Shown here: piece by piece, positions 42,758 through 51,804 of the stretch
Layout: every line of letters begins with the position of its first letter
Position numbering within the stretch: the first letter of the stretch is position 1
Assembly: GCA_025351345.1 (NCBI GenBank)
Contig: JANXWB010000025.1
Span: forward strand, 1 to 64,000
DNA: 64,000 bases
Origin: Synechococcales cyanobacterium GL140_1_metabat_312
Lineage (GTDB): Bacteria; Cyanobacteriota; Cyanobacteriia; Leptolyngbyales; Leptolyngbyaceae
Direction: 5' to 3'
Made by a program: the position numbers and the translations under genes
The notes under the pieces: model-generated
What the model was told of the DNA's origin: nothing
What the model saw: the letters and a program-made list of their open reading frames with translations, nothing else
Database searches by the model: none

Positions 42758-44308
42758 ATGAAATTTTCTTCACTCAACAATTTATTTCAAAAACGCCGCA
42801 CTCCGATTCTGATTTTAGGAGGAGTCTTGTTGACTGGTGCGATCGGTCTGGTTGGGGCAACACAATTGAGCTGGCTGAAGCCAGGGGGTGAGGTAAATAA
42901 AGCGCTGGCCGAGTTGACGGTGGAAGCGAGGCGCGAGAAATTGATCGCAAAAGTGAAAGCCAGTGGCACCATTACCCCGCGTCAAACCGTCAACGTCAGC
43001 CCAAAGAGCGCAGGACGGGTGATAAAACTCATGGTGGAGCAAGGGGATTCCGTGGTGGAAGGCCAAGAACTCGCCCGTATGGATGCTTCAGACATTGAAG
43101 GAGAACGAGATCAGGTGCTAGCGGCGATCGCTTCGGCACAGGCAAGGCTTGAACAACTTCGATCGCCCAACCGTCCAGAATTAGTCCGTCAGGCTGCAAA
43201 TGAAGTAGGCCGATCGGAAGGTGATGTTTTTAATGCTGAAAGTGAAATATCGAATGCTCAGAGCGACATTACCCGCAGTGAAGGGTTAATTGCCGATGCT
43301 CGGGCAGGACTTGAGCTAGCGCAACGACAATATGACCGAAATCTTAACCTACAGGGCCAGGGAGCCATTTCGATTAATGCCCTTGATGAATTTGAGCGTA
43401 AACTCCAAGGCGCAAGGCAAACCCTTCGTCAAACCGTAGCCCAACGCGATCAAGCTCAAGAAAAAGTGCGGCAGGCCAAGGCAAAACGAACTCAAGCCCA
43501 GATTCAAGTATCGAGTAAGCAAGAAGGCTTAACGCAGCAGGGGCAATCTGGAAGCGACGGGGACATTGCTGTGCAGCAGGCTCAAGTTGAAGAAGCACAG
43601 GCGAGACTTAAAGCCATTGAAACCCGCATCGAAGACACGATTATCCGTGCGCCATTTTCGGGACTGGTGACCCAACGTTATGCATCGGTCGGGGCCTTTG
43701 TCACGCCAACAACTCAGGCATCGGCTTCTGCTACTGGCGGTGCGACCTCAACCTCTATTGTCGCGATCGCCAGTGAATTAGAAGTGTTGGCAAAAATTCC
43801 AGAGATTGATATTAATCAAGTGAAGATTGGTCTTTCTAGTGAGATGGTGGTGGATGCATTCCCGAGCGAGATCTTTAAGGCGAAAGTTCGGTTGATTGCC
43901 CCAGAGGCGATCGAAGAGCGAGATGTGAAGTTTTTCCAGGTTCGGCTGAAGTTGCTGAGTGGTCAGCGCACGCTCAAATCTGGGATGAACGTTGATATGG
44001 AGTTTGCTGGACCTGAATCCGAGGCATTATTGGTGCCGACGGTCGCGATCGTGACTAAAAAAGGCAGGCCGGGTGTTTTGGTTCCTGATGAAAAAGGCAA
44101 CCCAAAATTCAAACCTGTCACCGTTGGGACTACTCAATCAGGGCGTAGTCGAAGCAAAAGTAAGGATGACGGTGGAGATAAGTCGGGGGGTAGTACCGGG
44201 AAAACCCAGGTCACAGAAGGCTTAAAAGAGGGCGATCGGGTCTTTATCAATCTTCCAGAGGGTCAAAAGCTAGATCAATTGCTCAAGGATGAAAAAGACA
44301 AGAAATAG
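42758..44308 (+). CDS. Efflux periplasmic adaptor protein (HlyD/MacA-like)
   Basis: The 516-aa protein has an N-terminal membrane helix (about 17-36) and a biotinyl-lipoyl-like half (ITPRQTVNVSPKSAGRVIKLMVEQGDSVVEGQ). A long helical hairpin follows at about 115-275, rich in Gln, Ala and Glu. The second half of the lipoyl domain (DTIIRAPFSGLVTQR) precedes a beta-barrel domain and a C-terminal membrane-proximal domain. Such adaptors bridge an inner-membrane transporter to an outer-membrane channel. The gene is the first of three (adaptor, permease, ATPase). A Ser/Lys/Gly-rich insertion (about 460-485) interrupts the C-terminal domain. No outer-membrane factor gene is in this window. Confidence 0.88.
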   Translation: MKFSSLNNLFQKRRTPILILGGVLLTGAIGLVGATQLSWLKPGGEVNKALAELTVEARREKLIAKVKASGTITPRQTVNVSPKSAGRVIKLMVEQGDSVVEGQELARMDASDIEGERDQVLAAIASAQARLEQLRSPNRPELVRQAANEVGRSEGDVFNAESEISNAQSDITRSEGLIADARAGLELAQRQYDRNLNLQGQGAISINALDEFERKLQGARQTLRQTVAQRDQAQEKVRQAKAKRTQAQIQVSSKQEGLTQQGQSGSDGDIAVQQAQVEEAQARLKAIETRIEDTIIRAPFSGLVTQRYASVGAFVTPTTQASASATGGATSTSIVAIASELEVLAKIPEIDINQVKIGLSSEMVVDAFPSEIFKAKVRLIAPEAIEERDVKFFQVRLKLLSGQRTLKSGMNVDMEFAGPESEALLVPTVAIVTKKGRPGVLVPDEKGNPKFKPVTVGTTQSGRSRSKSKDDGGDKSGGSTGKTQVTEGLKEGDRVFINLPEGQKLDQLLKDEKDKK

Positions 44309-44401
44309 TCGTTAGTTAACCCGTTTAGTCCGATCGGCCAATTTGTAATCCCAGATCGTAACCCAACTTAATCAATCTCAACTCGTACAGAGGACTTCAA
44401 C

Positions 44402-45619
44402 ATGGATTGGCTCGAAAGTGGCAATATGGCAGTCAAAACCCTGACTTCCAACAAACTCAGAACCGGACTGACCATGCTGGGCATGATTATTGGCAATGCA
44501 TCTGTCATTGCAATGATCGGCATTGGCCAAGGCGCGCAAAGATTGGCCTCAGAACAATTTGAATCCCTCGGACCCAACGTTTTATTCGTCACGCCCGGAT
44601 CACAAGGTGCCCGTCAGCGCACCACTTTTTTACCGCGTAATTTAGTCTGGGATGATGCCAAAGCGATCGCCGCTCAAGTGCCCAGTGTTGCCAGTGTCGC
44701 CCCACAGCGTCAGTCTCAGCTCTCCATCACCTACGGCGGCAAAAACCGAACCACATTGGTCATGGGGACCGCACCCGAGTATCTAGTCGTCCGGGACTTC
44801 GACGTAGCAAAAGGGCGTTTCATTAACAATGTTGACCTCGAACGCAACACCCGCGTGGCAATTTTGGGATCTGAGGTTGCAGAACAGTTTTTTGAGGGGA
44901 AAGACCCGATCGGCAGCAAAATCCGAATCCGCAACATAAGTTTTGAGGTGGTAGGGGTCTTGCAACCAAAAGGCTCTTTTTTAGGCAATAACCAGGATGA
45001 CGCGGTTTATATCCCCCTAACAACTTCCGCGACATCGCTCACGGGGCGCACTTCACCCTTTGGTTTAGATCTGACCTTTATTTCTATATCAGCCATTAAC
45101 GAAGCCAGTATTCCTGCCGCCGAATTTCAAATCACTAATCTACTTCGTCGTCGCCACAAAATTATTAATGAAGACGACTTCACCGTCCAAACTCAAAAAG
45201 ACATTCTTCGCATCGTTGGCACCATTACGGGCGGATTGACAGCACTGTTAGCCGCGATCGCCGCAGTATCACTTTTGGTTGGCGGCATTGGCATCATGAA
45301 TATCATGTTGGTATCAGTGTCCGAACGCACCCAAGAAATTGGACTACGAAAGGCGATCGGGGCATCGGAGCAAGATATTTTGATGCAATTTATGATTGAG
45401 GCCGTGATGCTATCGGCAGCGGGGGGCATTGTGGGGACAGGCGTAGGCATTGGGGGAATTTTGCTGGTTGCAGCCTTCTCTCCATTGCAAGCTGTGGTTT
45501 CGCCCCTAGCGATTACTTTAGCCGTGACTGTCTCCGGGACAATTGGGCTAGTGTTTGGAGTGTTTCCAGCCCGTCAAGCCGCACGATTAGATCCGATCGT
45601 TGCCCTACGCAGCGCTTAA
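44402..45619 (+). CDS. MacB-type ABC transporter permease (FtsX family)
   Basis: This 405-aa permease starts with the MacB hallmark SNKLRTGLTMLGMIIGNASVIAM in its first helix. A large periplasmic MacB_PCD domain (about 50-255) follows, then three C-terminal helices with the FtsX signature GGIGIMNIMLVSVSERTQEIGLR. Unlike E. coli MacB, the ATPase is a separate polypeptide encoded next. The family moves peptides, antibiotics or lipids from the periplasm outward by mechanotransmission. Substrate is unknown. A GAGG ribosome binding site precedes the ATG. It is 93 bases downstream of the adaptor gene. Confidence 0.9.
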   Translation: MDWLESGNMAVKTLTSNKLRTGLTMLGMIIGNASVIAMIGIGQGAQRLASEQFESLGPNVLFVTPGSQGARQRTTFLPRNLVWDDAKAIAAQVPSVASVAPQRQSQLSITYGGKNRTTLVMGTAPEYLVVRDFDVAKGRFINNVDLERNTRVAILGSEVAEQFFEGKDPIGSKIRIRNISFEVVGVLQPKGSFLGNNQDDAVYIPLTTSATSLTGRTSPFGLDLTFISISAINEASIPAAEFQITNLLRRRHKIINEDDFTVQTQKDILRIVGTITGGLTALLAAIAAVSLLVGGIGIMNIMLVSVSERTQEIGLRKAIGASEQDILMQFMIEAVMLSAAGGIVGTGVGIGGILLVAAFSPLQAVVSPLAITLAVTVSGTIGLVFGVFPARQAARLDPIVALRSA

Positions 45620-45682
45620 AGCTTTATTTATTCTCCAATCTAAACTTAAAAACTCAAAATCCTCAAAACCGCTAAAAATCCT

Positions 45683-46396
45683 ATGTCTACGATCGTTCAA
45701 CTCCAATCTATTACCAAGGTTTACGGCATCGGCGACATTATTGTAAATGCCCTATCTGGAGTTGATCTGACCGTCAACGCAGGAGAATATTGCTCCATCA
45801 TGGGCACATCCGGATCCGGAAAGTCTACCATGATGAATATTATCGGCTGCCTCGATCGCCCGACCGCCGGACGTTATTACCTAGACGGAATTGAGGTCGA
45901 TACTCTTGCCGATAACGAACTCGCCCGGATCCGCAACCAAAAATTAGGCTTTGTCTTTCAACAATTTCACCTTCTCTCTCAACTGACCGCTTGGGAAAAT
46001 GTCATGTTGCCAATGATCTACGCCGGAGTTCCGGTTCAAGAACGCCGCGATCGTGCCCGTGAAGCCCTTGTTCGAGTTGGTCTAGAGCAGCGTCTACAAA
46101 ATAAACCCACCCAACTTTCCGGCGGCCAACAACAGCGAGTCGCCATTGCCCGAGCGATCGTTAACCGCCCCGTCGTACTGTTAGCCGACGAACCCACCGG
46201 AGCCTTAGATTCCACTACTACAGAAGAAATTCTGGATATTTTCGGCGAACTCAACGCCAGCGGAATGACCGTAGTGATGGTCACGCATGAGGCTGATGTC
46301 GCCCGCCGGACCCACCGCATCATCTGGTTTAAAGACGGCAAAGTTCTCGAATCAAACCTCTCGCCTAAAGATGTCGCCTTAGTCAGTGCAGGTTAG
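45683..46396 (+). CDS. ABC transporter ATP-binding protein (MacB/LolD type)
   Basis: The 237-aa ATPase has a Walker A (GTSGSGKST, about residue 40), Q-loop (FVFQQFHLL), signature LSGGQQQRVAIARA, Walker B (VVLLADEPTGALD) and H-loop (VMVTHEAD). The sequence type is that of ATPases pairing with MacB/LolC/FtsX permeases. It powers the neighbouring permease and adaptor. It ends the three-gene unit, 63 bases after the permease. Confidence 0.93.
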   Translation: MSTIVQLQSITKVYGIGDIIVNALSGVDLTVNAGEYCSIMGTSGSGKSTMMNIIGCLDRPTAGRYYLDGIEVDTLADNELARIRNQKLGFVFQQFHLLSQLTAWENVMLPMIYAGVPVQERRDRAREALVRVGLEQRLQNKPTQLSGGQQQRVAIARAIVNRPVVLLADEPTGALDSTTTEEILDIFGELNASGMTVVMVTHEADVARRTHRIIWFKDGKVLESNLSPKDVALVSAG

Positions 46397-46900
46397 TTAA
46401 CACGGCTAGTTTTGACTACTCGCACTGGATCGGTCGAAATTTATTAAGCATTATCACTATATTGATATTGCTAATTCGCAACTCCCCATGTATGGACAAG
46501 GGGATTAAATTATCGTTGAAGAGCTTCAAATAAAGCCATATTTTCGAGCACAACAATTTTTTACAGGTAGGCCAATAATTATTAAGTCTTGATTAAACTA
46601 TACAAAACTACTTGGAAATCATGAAATTTACCTATTTTGACCGATCGTCAGTCATCACAATTATCATCAATTCATGATAATTATATTTAGATGAGCAGCG
46701 GTTGCTTAGGACCATCAACTTAGTCAACTCTACTGCCATAGCACCTTTACCCAAAAGACAGACCGTTCCTTGGAGACTCAAAGAAAGAGCGTCACACGAC
46801 ATCAACACTTTACTGGGGGATAGATAACCCATTGTTTTATGGCATCTTTGTAGGTCTAAAATATTGAGATTGTAGTGCATCTTACATTTTGAACTCACAC
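46397..46900. other. Intergenic region before the RlpA-like gene, with one inverted repeat
   Basis: This 504-base AT-rich region has no convincing gene. At 46659-46682, AATTATCAT and ATGATAATT form a perfect 9-bp inverted repeat with a 6-base spacer; no T-run follows, so an operator is as likely as a terminator. An 88-codon minus-strand reading frame (46632-46898) begins with TTG and has no recognisable motif. No tRNA or known small RNA was identified. Confidence 0.35.
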
Positions 46901-48139
46901 ATGTGTATCGTCAAATCAATTGCCGTTGTTTCCGCTGTTATTGGAGTCTTGGGTTTGAGTACAAAACTCTACTCAGTTTTTTACAAGTCTTCGGGTGCAT
47001 CTAGCCAAGGGATAACATCTACGTTTTCACCTCTCGTGACCTCATCTCCGGAACAATTGGATAAAATCTCACACTCTTCAGACTGGATTAAAGCATTAGA
47101 TGAGAAGTTGTTTAAAAAGAGCACCCCCATTCAGAATTCAGCGAGGGGTTCAGCGACAGATATATCGTTTAACAGATTAATGCCAGATGGCCCATCGACA
47201 AGCGATCGCAAAGAGACTCAAAGCTTTTCGATCGATCGCCTCATGACTCAAACCGTAGGCAGTTGGTTCGATCAGTTCCATCGTGTTTCTGGAGATTGGA
47301 ACTCTGTATTGCCCGCAGTACTTGTCGTTGTGAAAGGGGATTCATCGGTACGATCGACTCCCGAAATGCCGTCCTCTATTGCTGAACTCCGGACCGCATT
47401 TTGGCAATGTTCTCCTCGTCAGGATATGAAATCGACAACGCAAGCAACTGAAGGTGGACTCTTTCAAGTGTGGGTAAAAGGATGTCAGATTGCAGAACTT
47501 CCCACCCGACAATCTGCCGAGGCACTATCCACTCGGTTAAGTGAGCTGTTACGGGCAGACAACTTAGATCTTTCTAAACTGAGAGCTGTTTACCAAGACG
47601 ACCACCCAATCATGATGCTGGGCGATCAGACCGTGTTTGTCATTACCCCAGAACTTTCCCAGCAGTTAGGCCACAATGGCGATCTGATTGCGATCAAATG
47701 GATCAATCATCTACGCGTTGCTGTCGGCCAACCGGAAATAGAGCTAGCCAAAGCCCAGTCGAATCTATACAGTCTAGAAGAAACAAGTGAAGCCCTCAGT
47801 GGTTCAGCATCTTGGTACGGTCCCTATTTTCATGGCCGAATTACCGCCACGGGTGAAGTGTACAACCAGTTTGACTTAACCGCCGCATCCCGAACCTTAC
47901 CCTTTAACACCTATGTGAAAATCACAAACAAAAAAAATGGCAAGCAGGTCATCGTTCGCATCAACGATCGGGGTCCTTATGTCGATGAAAATTTACGGAT
48001 TCTCGACTTGTCCTATGGCGCCGCCACTTGTTTGGGCAGCGATGAATCAGGTGTCGTTCCGATCGATGCCGTCATTCTAAAACCCGCACCCGGTTCTAAC
48101 CTACGGACTGCTCAAAAAATTGAGCCAACAGCACTCTAA
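46901..48139 (+). CDS. RlpA-like septal ring lytic transglycosylase family protein
   Basis: This 412-aa protein has an N-terminal hydrophobic segment (about 1-22, signal peptide or anchor) and a Ser/Thr-rich stretch. A middle domain at about 125-285 is common to cyanobacterial RlpA-like proteins but otherwise undefined. A C-terminal double-psi beta-barrel follows (about 305-400), with SGSASWYGPYFHGRITATGE, AASRTLPFNTYVKITN and VIVRINDRGPY. RlpA proteins cleave denuded glycan strands at the septum. A SPOR domain is not evident. The longest ORF starts at a TTG (46889); ATG 46901 is preferred, although neither has a clear ribosome binding site. It lies upstream of sodB, which has its own promoter region. 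Confidence 0.82.
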   Translation: MCIVKSIAVVSAVIGVLGLSTKLYSVFYKSSGASSQGITSTFSPLVTSSPEQLDKISHSSDWIKALDEKLFKKSTPIQNSARGSATDISFNRLMPDGPSTSDRKETQSFSIDRLMTQTVGSWFDQFHRVSGDWNSVLPAVLVVVKGDSSVRSTPEMPSSIAELRTAFWQCSPRQDMKSTTQATEGGLFQVWVKGCQIAELPTRQSAEALSTRLSELLRADNLDLSKLRAVYQDDHPIMMLGDQTVFVITPELSQQLGHNGDLIAIKWINHLRVAVGQPEIELAKAQSNLYSLEETSEALSGSASWYGPYFHGRITATGEVYNQFDLTAASRTLPFNTYVKITNKKNGKQVIVRINDRGPYVDENLRILDLSYGAATCLGSDESGVVPIDAVILKPAPGSNLRTAQKIEPTAL

Positions 48140-48171
48140 ACAAATCCTGAGTTGGTGATGTTTTTGCTTGA

Positions 48172-48234
48172 TCAAGCCTGGGAGAAATCTGCGTCGTAAA
48201 GGCTTTTGTTTTGGTCAAGCCTGAGAGAAATCTG
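48172..48234 (+). repeat. Paired 20-bp direct repeats upstream of sodB
   Basis: The bases TCAAGCCTG(G/A)GAGAAATCTG occur at 48172-48191 and 48215-48234, with one mismatch. The start-to-start distance is 43 bases, about four helical turns. The second copy lies between a TTGGTC (48211-48216) and a TAAAAT (48236-48241) that could be the sodB promoter, so it may be an operator. Confidence 0.6.
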
Positions 48235-48286
48235 TTAAAATTGTTAAGAGAGATGAAGTCAAACAATTGTAGAGAGAGTATCTAGC

Positions 48287-48889
48287 ATGGCATTCGAGCA
48301 ATCCCCCTTACCTTTCGCACCTGACGCCTTAGAATCCGCTGGGATGAAGGCTGAAACGTTTGAATATCACTACGGCAAGCACCATAAAGCCTATGTTGAC
48401 AACCTCAACAAATTAGTAGAAGGCAAAGCTGAATTTGAAGGCAAATCCCTAGAAGACGTTATTGTCATGACAGCGGGCAACGCAGACCAAACCGGGATCT
48501 TCAATAATGCAGCTCAAGTGTGGAACCACAGCTTCTTCTGGAACAGCTTAAAAGCAGGCGGCGGCGGTGTACCAACAGGTGATTTGCTACAGAAGATTGA
48601 AACAGCGTTCGGTAGCTATGATGCCTTCAAAACTGAATTTGCAGCAGCAGCAGCAACTCAATTCGGCAGCGGTTGGGCATGGCTTGTGGAAGACGCAGGC
48701 ACTTTAAAAATCACCAAGACTGCAAATGCTGACAACCCTCTAACTAAAGGTCAGAAGCCATTGTTGACCTTAGATGTCTGGGAACATGCTTATTACATTG
48801 ACTTCCGCAATGCTCGCCCTGGCTACATTGCCAACTATTTAGACAAGCTTGTGAATTGGGATTTCGTGGCTGCTAATTTAGCTGCGTAA
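48287..48889 (+). CDS. sodB: Iron superoxide dismutase
   Basis: The 200-aa enzyme dismutates superoxide to oxygen and peroxide. Metal ligands are His28, His81 (QVWNHSFFW), Asp163 and His167 (LDVWEHAYYIDF). The AAQVWNHSFFW context and absence of a signal peptide favour the cytosolic Fe form over Mn. The gene has a GAGAGAGT-type leader; a candidate promoter and paired direct repeats lie upstream, and a terminator follows. It is divergent in function from, but close to, a Crp/Fnr regulator on the other strand. Confidence 0.95.
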   Translation: MAFEQSPLPFAPDALESAGMKAETFEYHYGKHHKAYVDNLNKLVEGKAEFEGKSLEDVIVMTAGNADQTGIFNNAAQVWNHSFFWNSLKAGGGGVPTGDLLQKIETAFGSYDAFKTEFAAAAATQFGSGWAWLVEDAGTLKITKTANADNPLTKGQKPLLTLDVWEHAYYIDFRNARPGYIANYLDKLVNWDFVAANLAA

Positions 48890-48908
48890 TTACTTCAAGA
48901 TTTTATCG

Positions 48909-48950
48909 AAAAAGGGTGATGTTCTAGAACCAGTACATCGCCCTTTTTTT
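48909..48950 (+). terminator. sodB terminator
   Basis: AAAAAGGGTGATGT and ACATCGCCCTTTTT pair over 14 bp (one G-U) around a 12-base loop and run into a T7 tract. It starts 20 bases after the sodB stop. The flanking A and T runs also permit termination of the convergent Crp/Fnr gene. Confidence 0.9.
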
Positions 48951-48991
48951 AATTGATTTGTTTTTAATTGATGCGTCTATTATCTATTTTA

Positions 48992-49639
48992 CTAAGACAG
49001 AATGATGTGACGAGTATCATCAAAGTCCAGAACGCCTCGATCGCGGAGTTGGCCCAATAGTCGGGTAATCGTGACGCGAGTGGTACCGATCGCATTAGCA
49101 AAATGTTGATGGGTTAGACGAATGGTGATGCGATTTAGGGATTTGCCATTAAGGGTAATGGGGGAACTGATTTCTCGCTTCAATAAGGCTAAAAATTCCA
49201 CAAGTCGATCTTCCACTCGGCGATAACTCGCGATCGCCAATAATGATTCACTCTGCTGAAGGCGACGCTTCATTTGGCCAAATAAACATTGCGTCATCTC
49301 AGGTGACTGTAAAACTTCTTGCCAGTTCAACCGCATGAGATCAACATCAGAAAGCGCCGTTGCACTGTACGGCTGCATACAGCTAAGGGGTTCACCAAAG
49401 GGCATTAGTGGCGAAATCAGGCCCAAGATAGCTTCATCTCCATTAGGATAGAGAGTACTGAGTTGCACTACGCCCCGATATACGAGCCAAATATCGTGTT
49501 CATAGAGAGGAATGAATTGTCCTCTACGGAAAGTTTTCAAGCCTTTGCTTTGGTAGAGGGCTTCCAGAACTTCCTGAATAGGAGCAAGAGGGGTAGAAGA
49601 GGTCGATCGCGTTGGCTGGTCGATTGATGAGAATTGCAT
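48992..49639 (-). CDS. Crp/Fnr family transcriptional regulator
   Basis: The 215-aa protein has a cyclic-nucleotide-binding-like beta-roll (about 30-115, FRRGQFIPLYEHDIWLVYRGVVQLS) and a C-terminal winged helix with recognition helix THQHFANAIGTTRVTITRLLGQLRDRGVL. Spacing fits Crp/Fnr regulators. It is not NtcA by sequence as I recall it. The residues that bind cAMP in Crp are not obviously present, and no Fe-S cysteine cluster is seen, so the effector is unknown. It converges on sodB. The upstream 480 bases contain a repeated TGACTTAG and a 6-bp inverted repeat that may be autoregulatory sites. Confidence 0.85.
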   Translation of the reverse strand: MQFSSIDQPTRSTSSTPLAPIQEVLEALYQSKGLKTFRRGQFIPLYEHDIWLVYRGVVQLSTLYPNGDEAILGLISPLMPFGEPLSCMQPYSATALSDVDLMRLNWQEVLQSPEMTQCLFGQMKRRLQQSESLLAIASYRRVEDRLVEFLALLKREISSPITLNGKSLNRITIRLTHQHFANAIGTTRVTITRLLGQLRDRGVLDFDDTRHIILS

Positions 49640-50117
49640 GAGCTAACCTTAAAAATTCACAAGAAATAGTGACTTAGTGCAGACTTTAACCGAGTGCTGA
49701 CTTAGCACTGAGTATGCATAAATTGGGTAATGCCCTAGTGGAAAAAATGAAGAATAACCAGGACTTCATGAAAATTCTATCCTATGGGCCTTCTAGATTC
49801 GGCTGCTTTTTTCTATCCTTGCGGTAGAGGGGATACCATAAATTAAAACTAAAATATAAACTCAAGCTAAGTACGTATAAATTGAAACTAAGTAGTTTGA
49901 CCGCTAATGCTCAATATAGAGCGTGAAGTTCAAGACAAGGTAATTAATACATTGAATTTTGGTTAAATTCTAGATAATATTATGTCTGGGACAAATTATG
50001 TTTTCCGACCCGATTAATAGAAGTTAAATCTCGAAATTAAATTGTGATATTCAAAGCTTGCATATCTGAAGCGAGTTCCCAATAATATAGGGGCGGATAT
50101 TGGGGAGGGCGATCGTT
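49640..50117. promoter_or_regulatory. Divergent regulatory region of the Crp/Fnr gene and J-domain gene
   Basis: This 478-base AT-rich region contains TGACTTAG twice (49670-49677 and 49698-49705, 28 bases apart). The second copy sits inside the perfect inverted repeat AGTGCT-GACTT-AGCACT (49693-49709), 54-70 bases upstream of the Crp/Fnr start. These are candidates for regulator binding. I see nothing else in the rest of the interval. Confidence 0.3.
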
Positions 50118-50609
50118 ATGGGATTTTCTGAGACGACAACCGAACATCTGACACACTATGAGCGATTGGGGATTCAGGTTTCAGCATCTAGTGGAGACAT
50201 TCGGCGGGCGTACCGAGAACTAAGTCGGCAATATCACCCTGATACAACACATTTGCCCGCGTTACTGGCAACCCAGAGATTTCTAATCCTGAATGAAGCT
50301 TATGCCACGTTGAGCAATCCTGAACGTCGTCTACATTACGATCGGTCTATTGGTTATTCCTCTATTTCAATGGTGCGATCGATTCCATCGCTATATTCAA
50401 CCCCTTCACAGTCATCATCTAACCCCAAAAATAATCCTAGAAATCCCCCCGCTAAGCCACACACCCAGTTCGATCCTCAATTCAGCGCTTATTTGGACGC
50501 AGAGGATCGGCCCTTATCGGCAGGTGAACAGTTTGCTCTTTTTTTGATGGGAGCGACGTTTGTGGGATGTCTTGGAGTGGTGATCTTGTTAAGTGTGTTC
50601 AAAGCCTGA
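50118..50609 (+). CDS. Membrane-anchored J-domain protein
   Basis: This 163-aa protein has a J-domain at about residues 10-75 with the HPD motif (RQYHPDTT) that stimulates Hsp70 ATPase. A Ser/Pro/Asn-rich linker follows (about 80-125), and one hydrophobic helix near the C-terminus (about 138-160). It is probably a membrane-tethered cochaperone of a DnaK; the client is unknown. The longest ORF starts at TTG 50100; ATG 50118 is preferred, with GGGGAGG 9 bases upstream. The DUF3143 gene follows 74 bases downstream, a pairing that I believe recurs in cyanobacteria. Confidence 0.82.
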   Translation: MGFSETTTEHLTHYERLGIQVSASSGDIRRAYRELSRQYHPDTTHLPALLATQRFLILNEAYATLSNPERRLHYDRSIGYSSISMVRSIPSLYSTPSQSSSNPKNNPRNPPAKPHTQFDPQFSAYLDAEDRPLSAGEQFALFLMGATFVGCLGVVILLSVFKA

Positions 50610-50683
50610 TACCGTAGGGATTTGAGACCTGTTTTTTTAGCTATCCGATCGCCAAAATACAATCTACACAATTACGCCTCAAA

Positions 50684-50950
50684 ATGAATTTACCTCCCTC
50701 GAATACTGCCCTCTACAATCATCCATTGCCGCAATTAGAAGCGTGGCTTTTGTCGTTGGGATGTCGCCAGGATGAACAATTGCGACATCGCTGGACCGTC
50801 ATGCGATCGTCTTGGCAAGCCGAGCTGCTATTGGATACAGAACAAGTAATCGTGCGATACGTGGGCAGCGGCGTGGGGGAAGTAGTGCGATCGTTTAAAT
50901 ATTCCTTGAGCCGTCAAGATATTGAGGAAGCAATTTTTGCAGGACCATAG
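50684..50950 (+). CDS. DUF3143 family protein
   Basis: The 88-aa product fits DUF3143, a small cyanobacterial family: an opening LYNHPLPQLEAWLLSLGC, a W-rich middle (HRWTVMRSSWQAELLLD) and a C-terminal RSFKYSLSRQDIEEAIFAGP. There is no signal or membrane segment. Function is unknown. Placement directly after a J-domain gene suggests cotranscription and perhaps a link to protein folding. Confidence 0.8.
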   Translation: MNLPPSNTALYNHPLPQLEAWLLSLGCRQDEQLRHRWTVMRSSWQAELLLDTEQVIVRYVGSGVGEVVRSFKYSLSRQDIEEAIFAGP

Positions 50951-51073
50951 CGTGTGACCCCATACGCACTAGCACCATAAGCGTGTAGGACTAGTATTTA
51001 CGGAACCCTAGCAGTTGAAGTGGTCGGGTGAGTTAAGTTAATCACTTTTAAAAAATTTTGTCATCGGGGAATT

Positions 51074-51673
51074 ATGTCTGCTCCACTCTGGCCTTATGTT
51101 ACGCCCGGAATCCCGGATGATTACTTTGAAACCTTACCTGGGATTCCCATCACGCAACGGGAAGTTCGCTTGTTGATGCTGTCCTACTTACGCCTCCAAA
51201 TCGACTCAGTATTATGGGACATTGGGGCCGGGACGGGGACGATTTCGGTGGAAGCAGGACTTTTTTCACCCGAAGGTAAGATTATCGCGATCGAGCGTGA
51301 TGGGGAAGTGGCGGGCTTGATTGCCCGAAATTGCGATCGGTTTGGAGTCAAGAATGTGGAAGTGATTGAGGGCAGTGCTCCTGAATGTTTGGCCGCATTA
51401 AAGACCGCACCCGATCGGATTTGTTTGGGAGGAGGACGACCAATTAAGCCCATTTTGAGTGCGGTGTGGCAACGGCTAAAACCCTGTGGACGAATTGTCA
51501 CCATTGCGCCGAGTCTGGAAAGCTTGTATCAAGTTTCAGAGAGCTTTGCGGAGTTACAGGTGAGGAATATTGAGATTGTACAGTCGGCGATTAATCGCTT
51601 AGAAAAGCGAGGCAATCATCAAGTCTTTGCGGCAGTGGATCCGATGTTTGTGTTGAGTGGTGAGAAGCTGTAA
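51074..51673 (+). CDS. cbiT: Precorrin-6B C15 methyltransferase/decarboxylase subunit CbiT
   Basis: This 199-aa SAM-dependent methyltransferase carries the CbiT opening (YVTPGIPDDYFETLPGIPIT), the SAM motif VLWDIGAGTGTISVEAG, and IEGSAPECL. CbiT methylates C15 and decarboxylates the C12 acetate in corrin ring synthesis. Its length matches stand-alone CbiT; no CbiE is fused or adjacent. It indicates a cobamide (likely pseudocobalamin) pathway, with the other genes elsewhere. Confidence 0.92.
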   Translation: MSAPLWPYVTPGIPDDYFETLPGIPITQREVRLLMLSYLRLQIDSVLWDIGAGTGTISVEAGLFSPEGKIIAIERDGEVAGLIARNCDRFGVKNVEVIEGSAPECLAALKTAPDRICLGGGRPIKPILSAVWQRLKPCGRIVTIAPSLESLYQVSESFAELQVRNIEIVQSAINRLEKRGNHQVFAAVDPMFVLSGEKL

Positions 51674-51804
51674 ATTTGGACTGTGAATTTGGACTATGGG
51701 TCTAGATTTTAATCTGATGACGAATTTTCAAGAATCCAGTACAGTTACAATGACTAGAATAATGACATTTTAGTCTTGCCTTAATCTTCGGTCTTAATCT
51801 TCAG

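Noticed and set aside
44402-46396. DevCA heterocyst glycolipid exporter
   Set aside because: Gene order adaptor-permease-ATPase matches devBCA, but the permease has the MacB-type N-terminus and GIGIMNIMLVSV motif, so MacAB-type is the better fit.
46632-46898. 88-codon minus-strand frame upstream of the RlpA-like gene
   Set aside because: TTG start, no ribosome binding site, no motif, and it covers the likely promoter region of the next gene.
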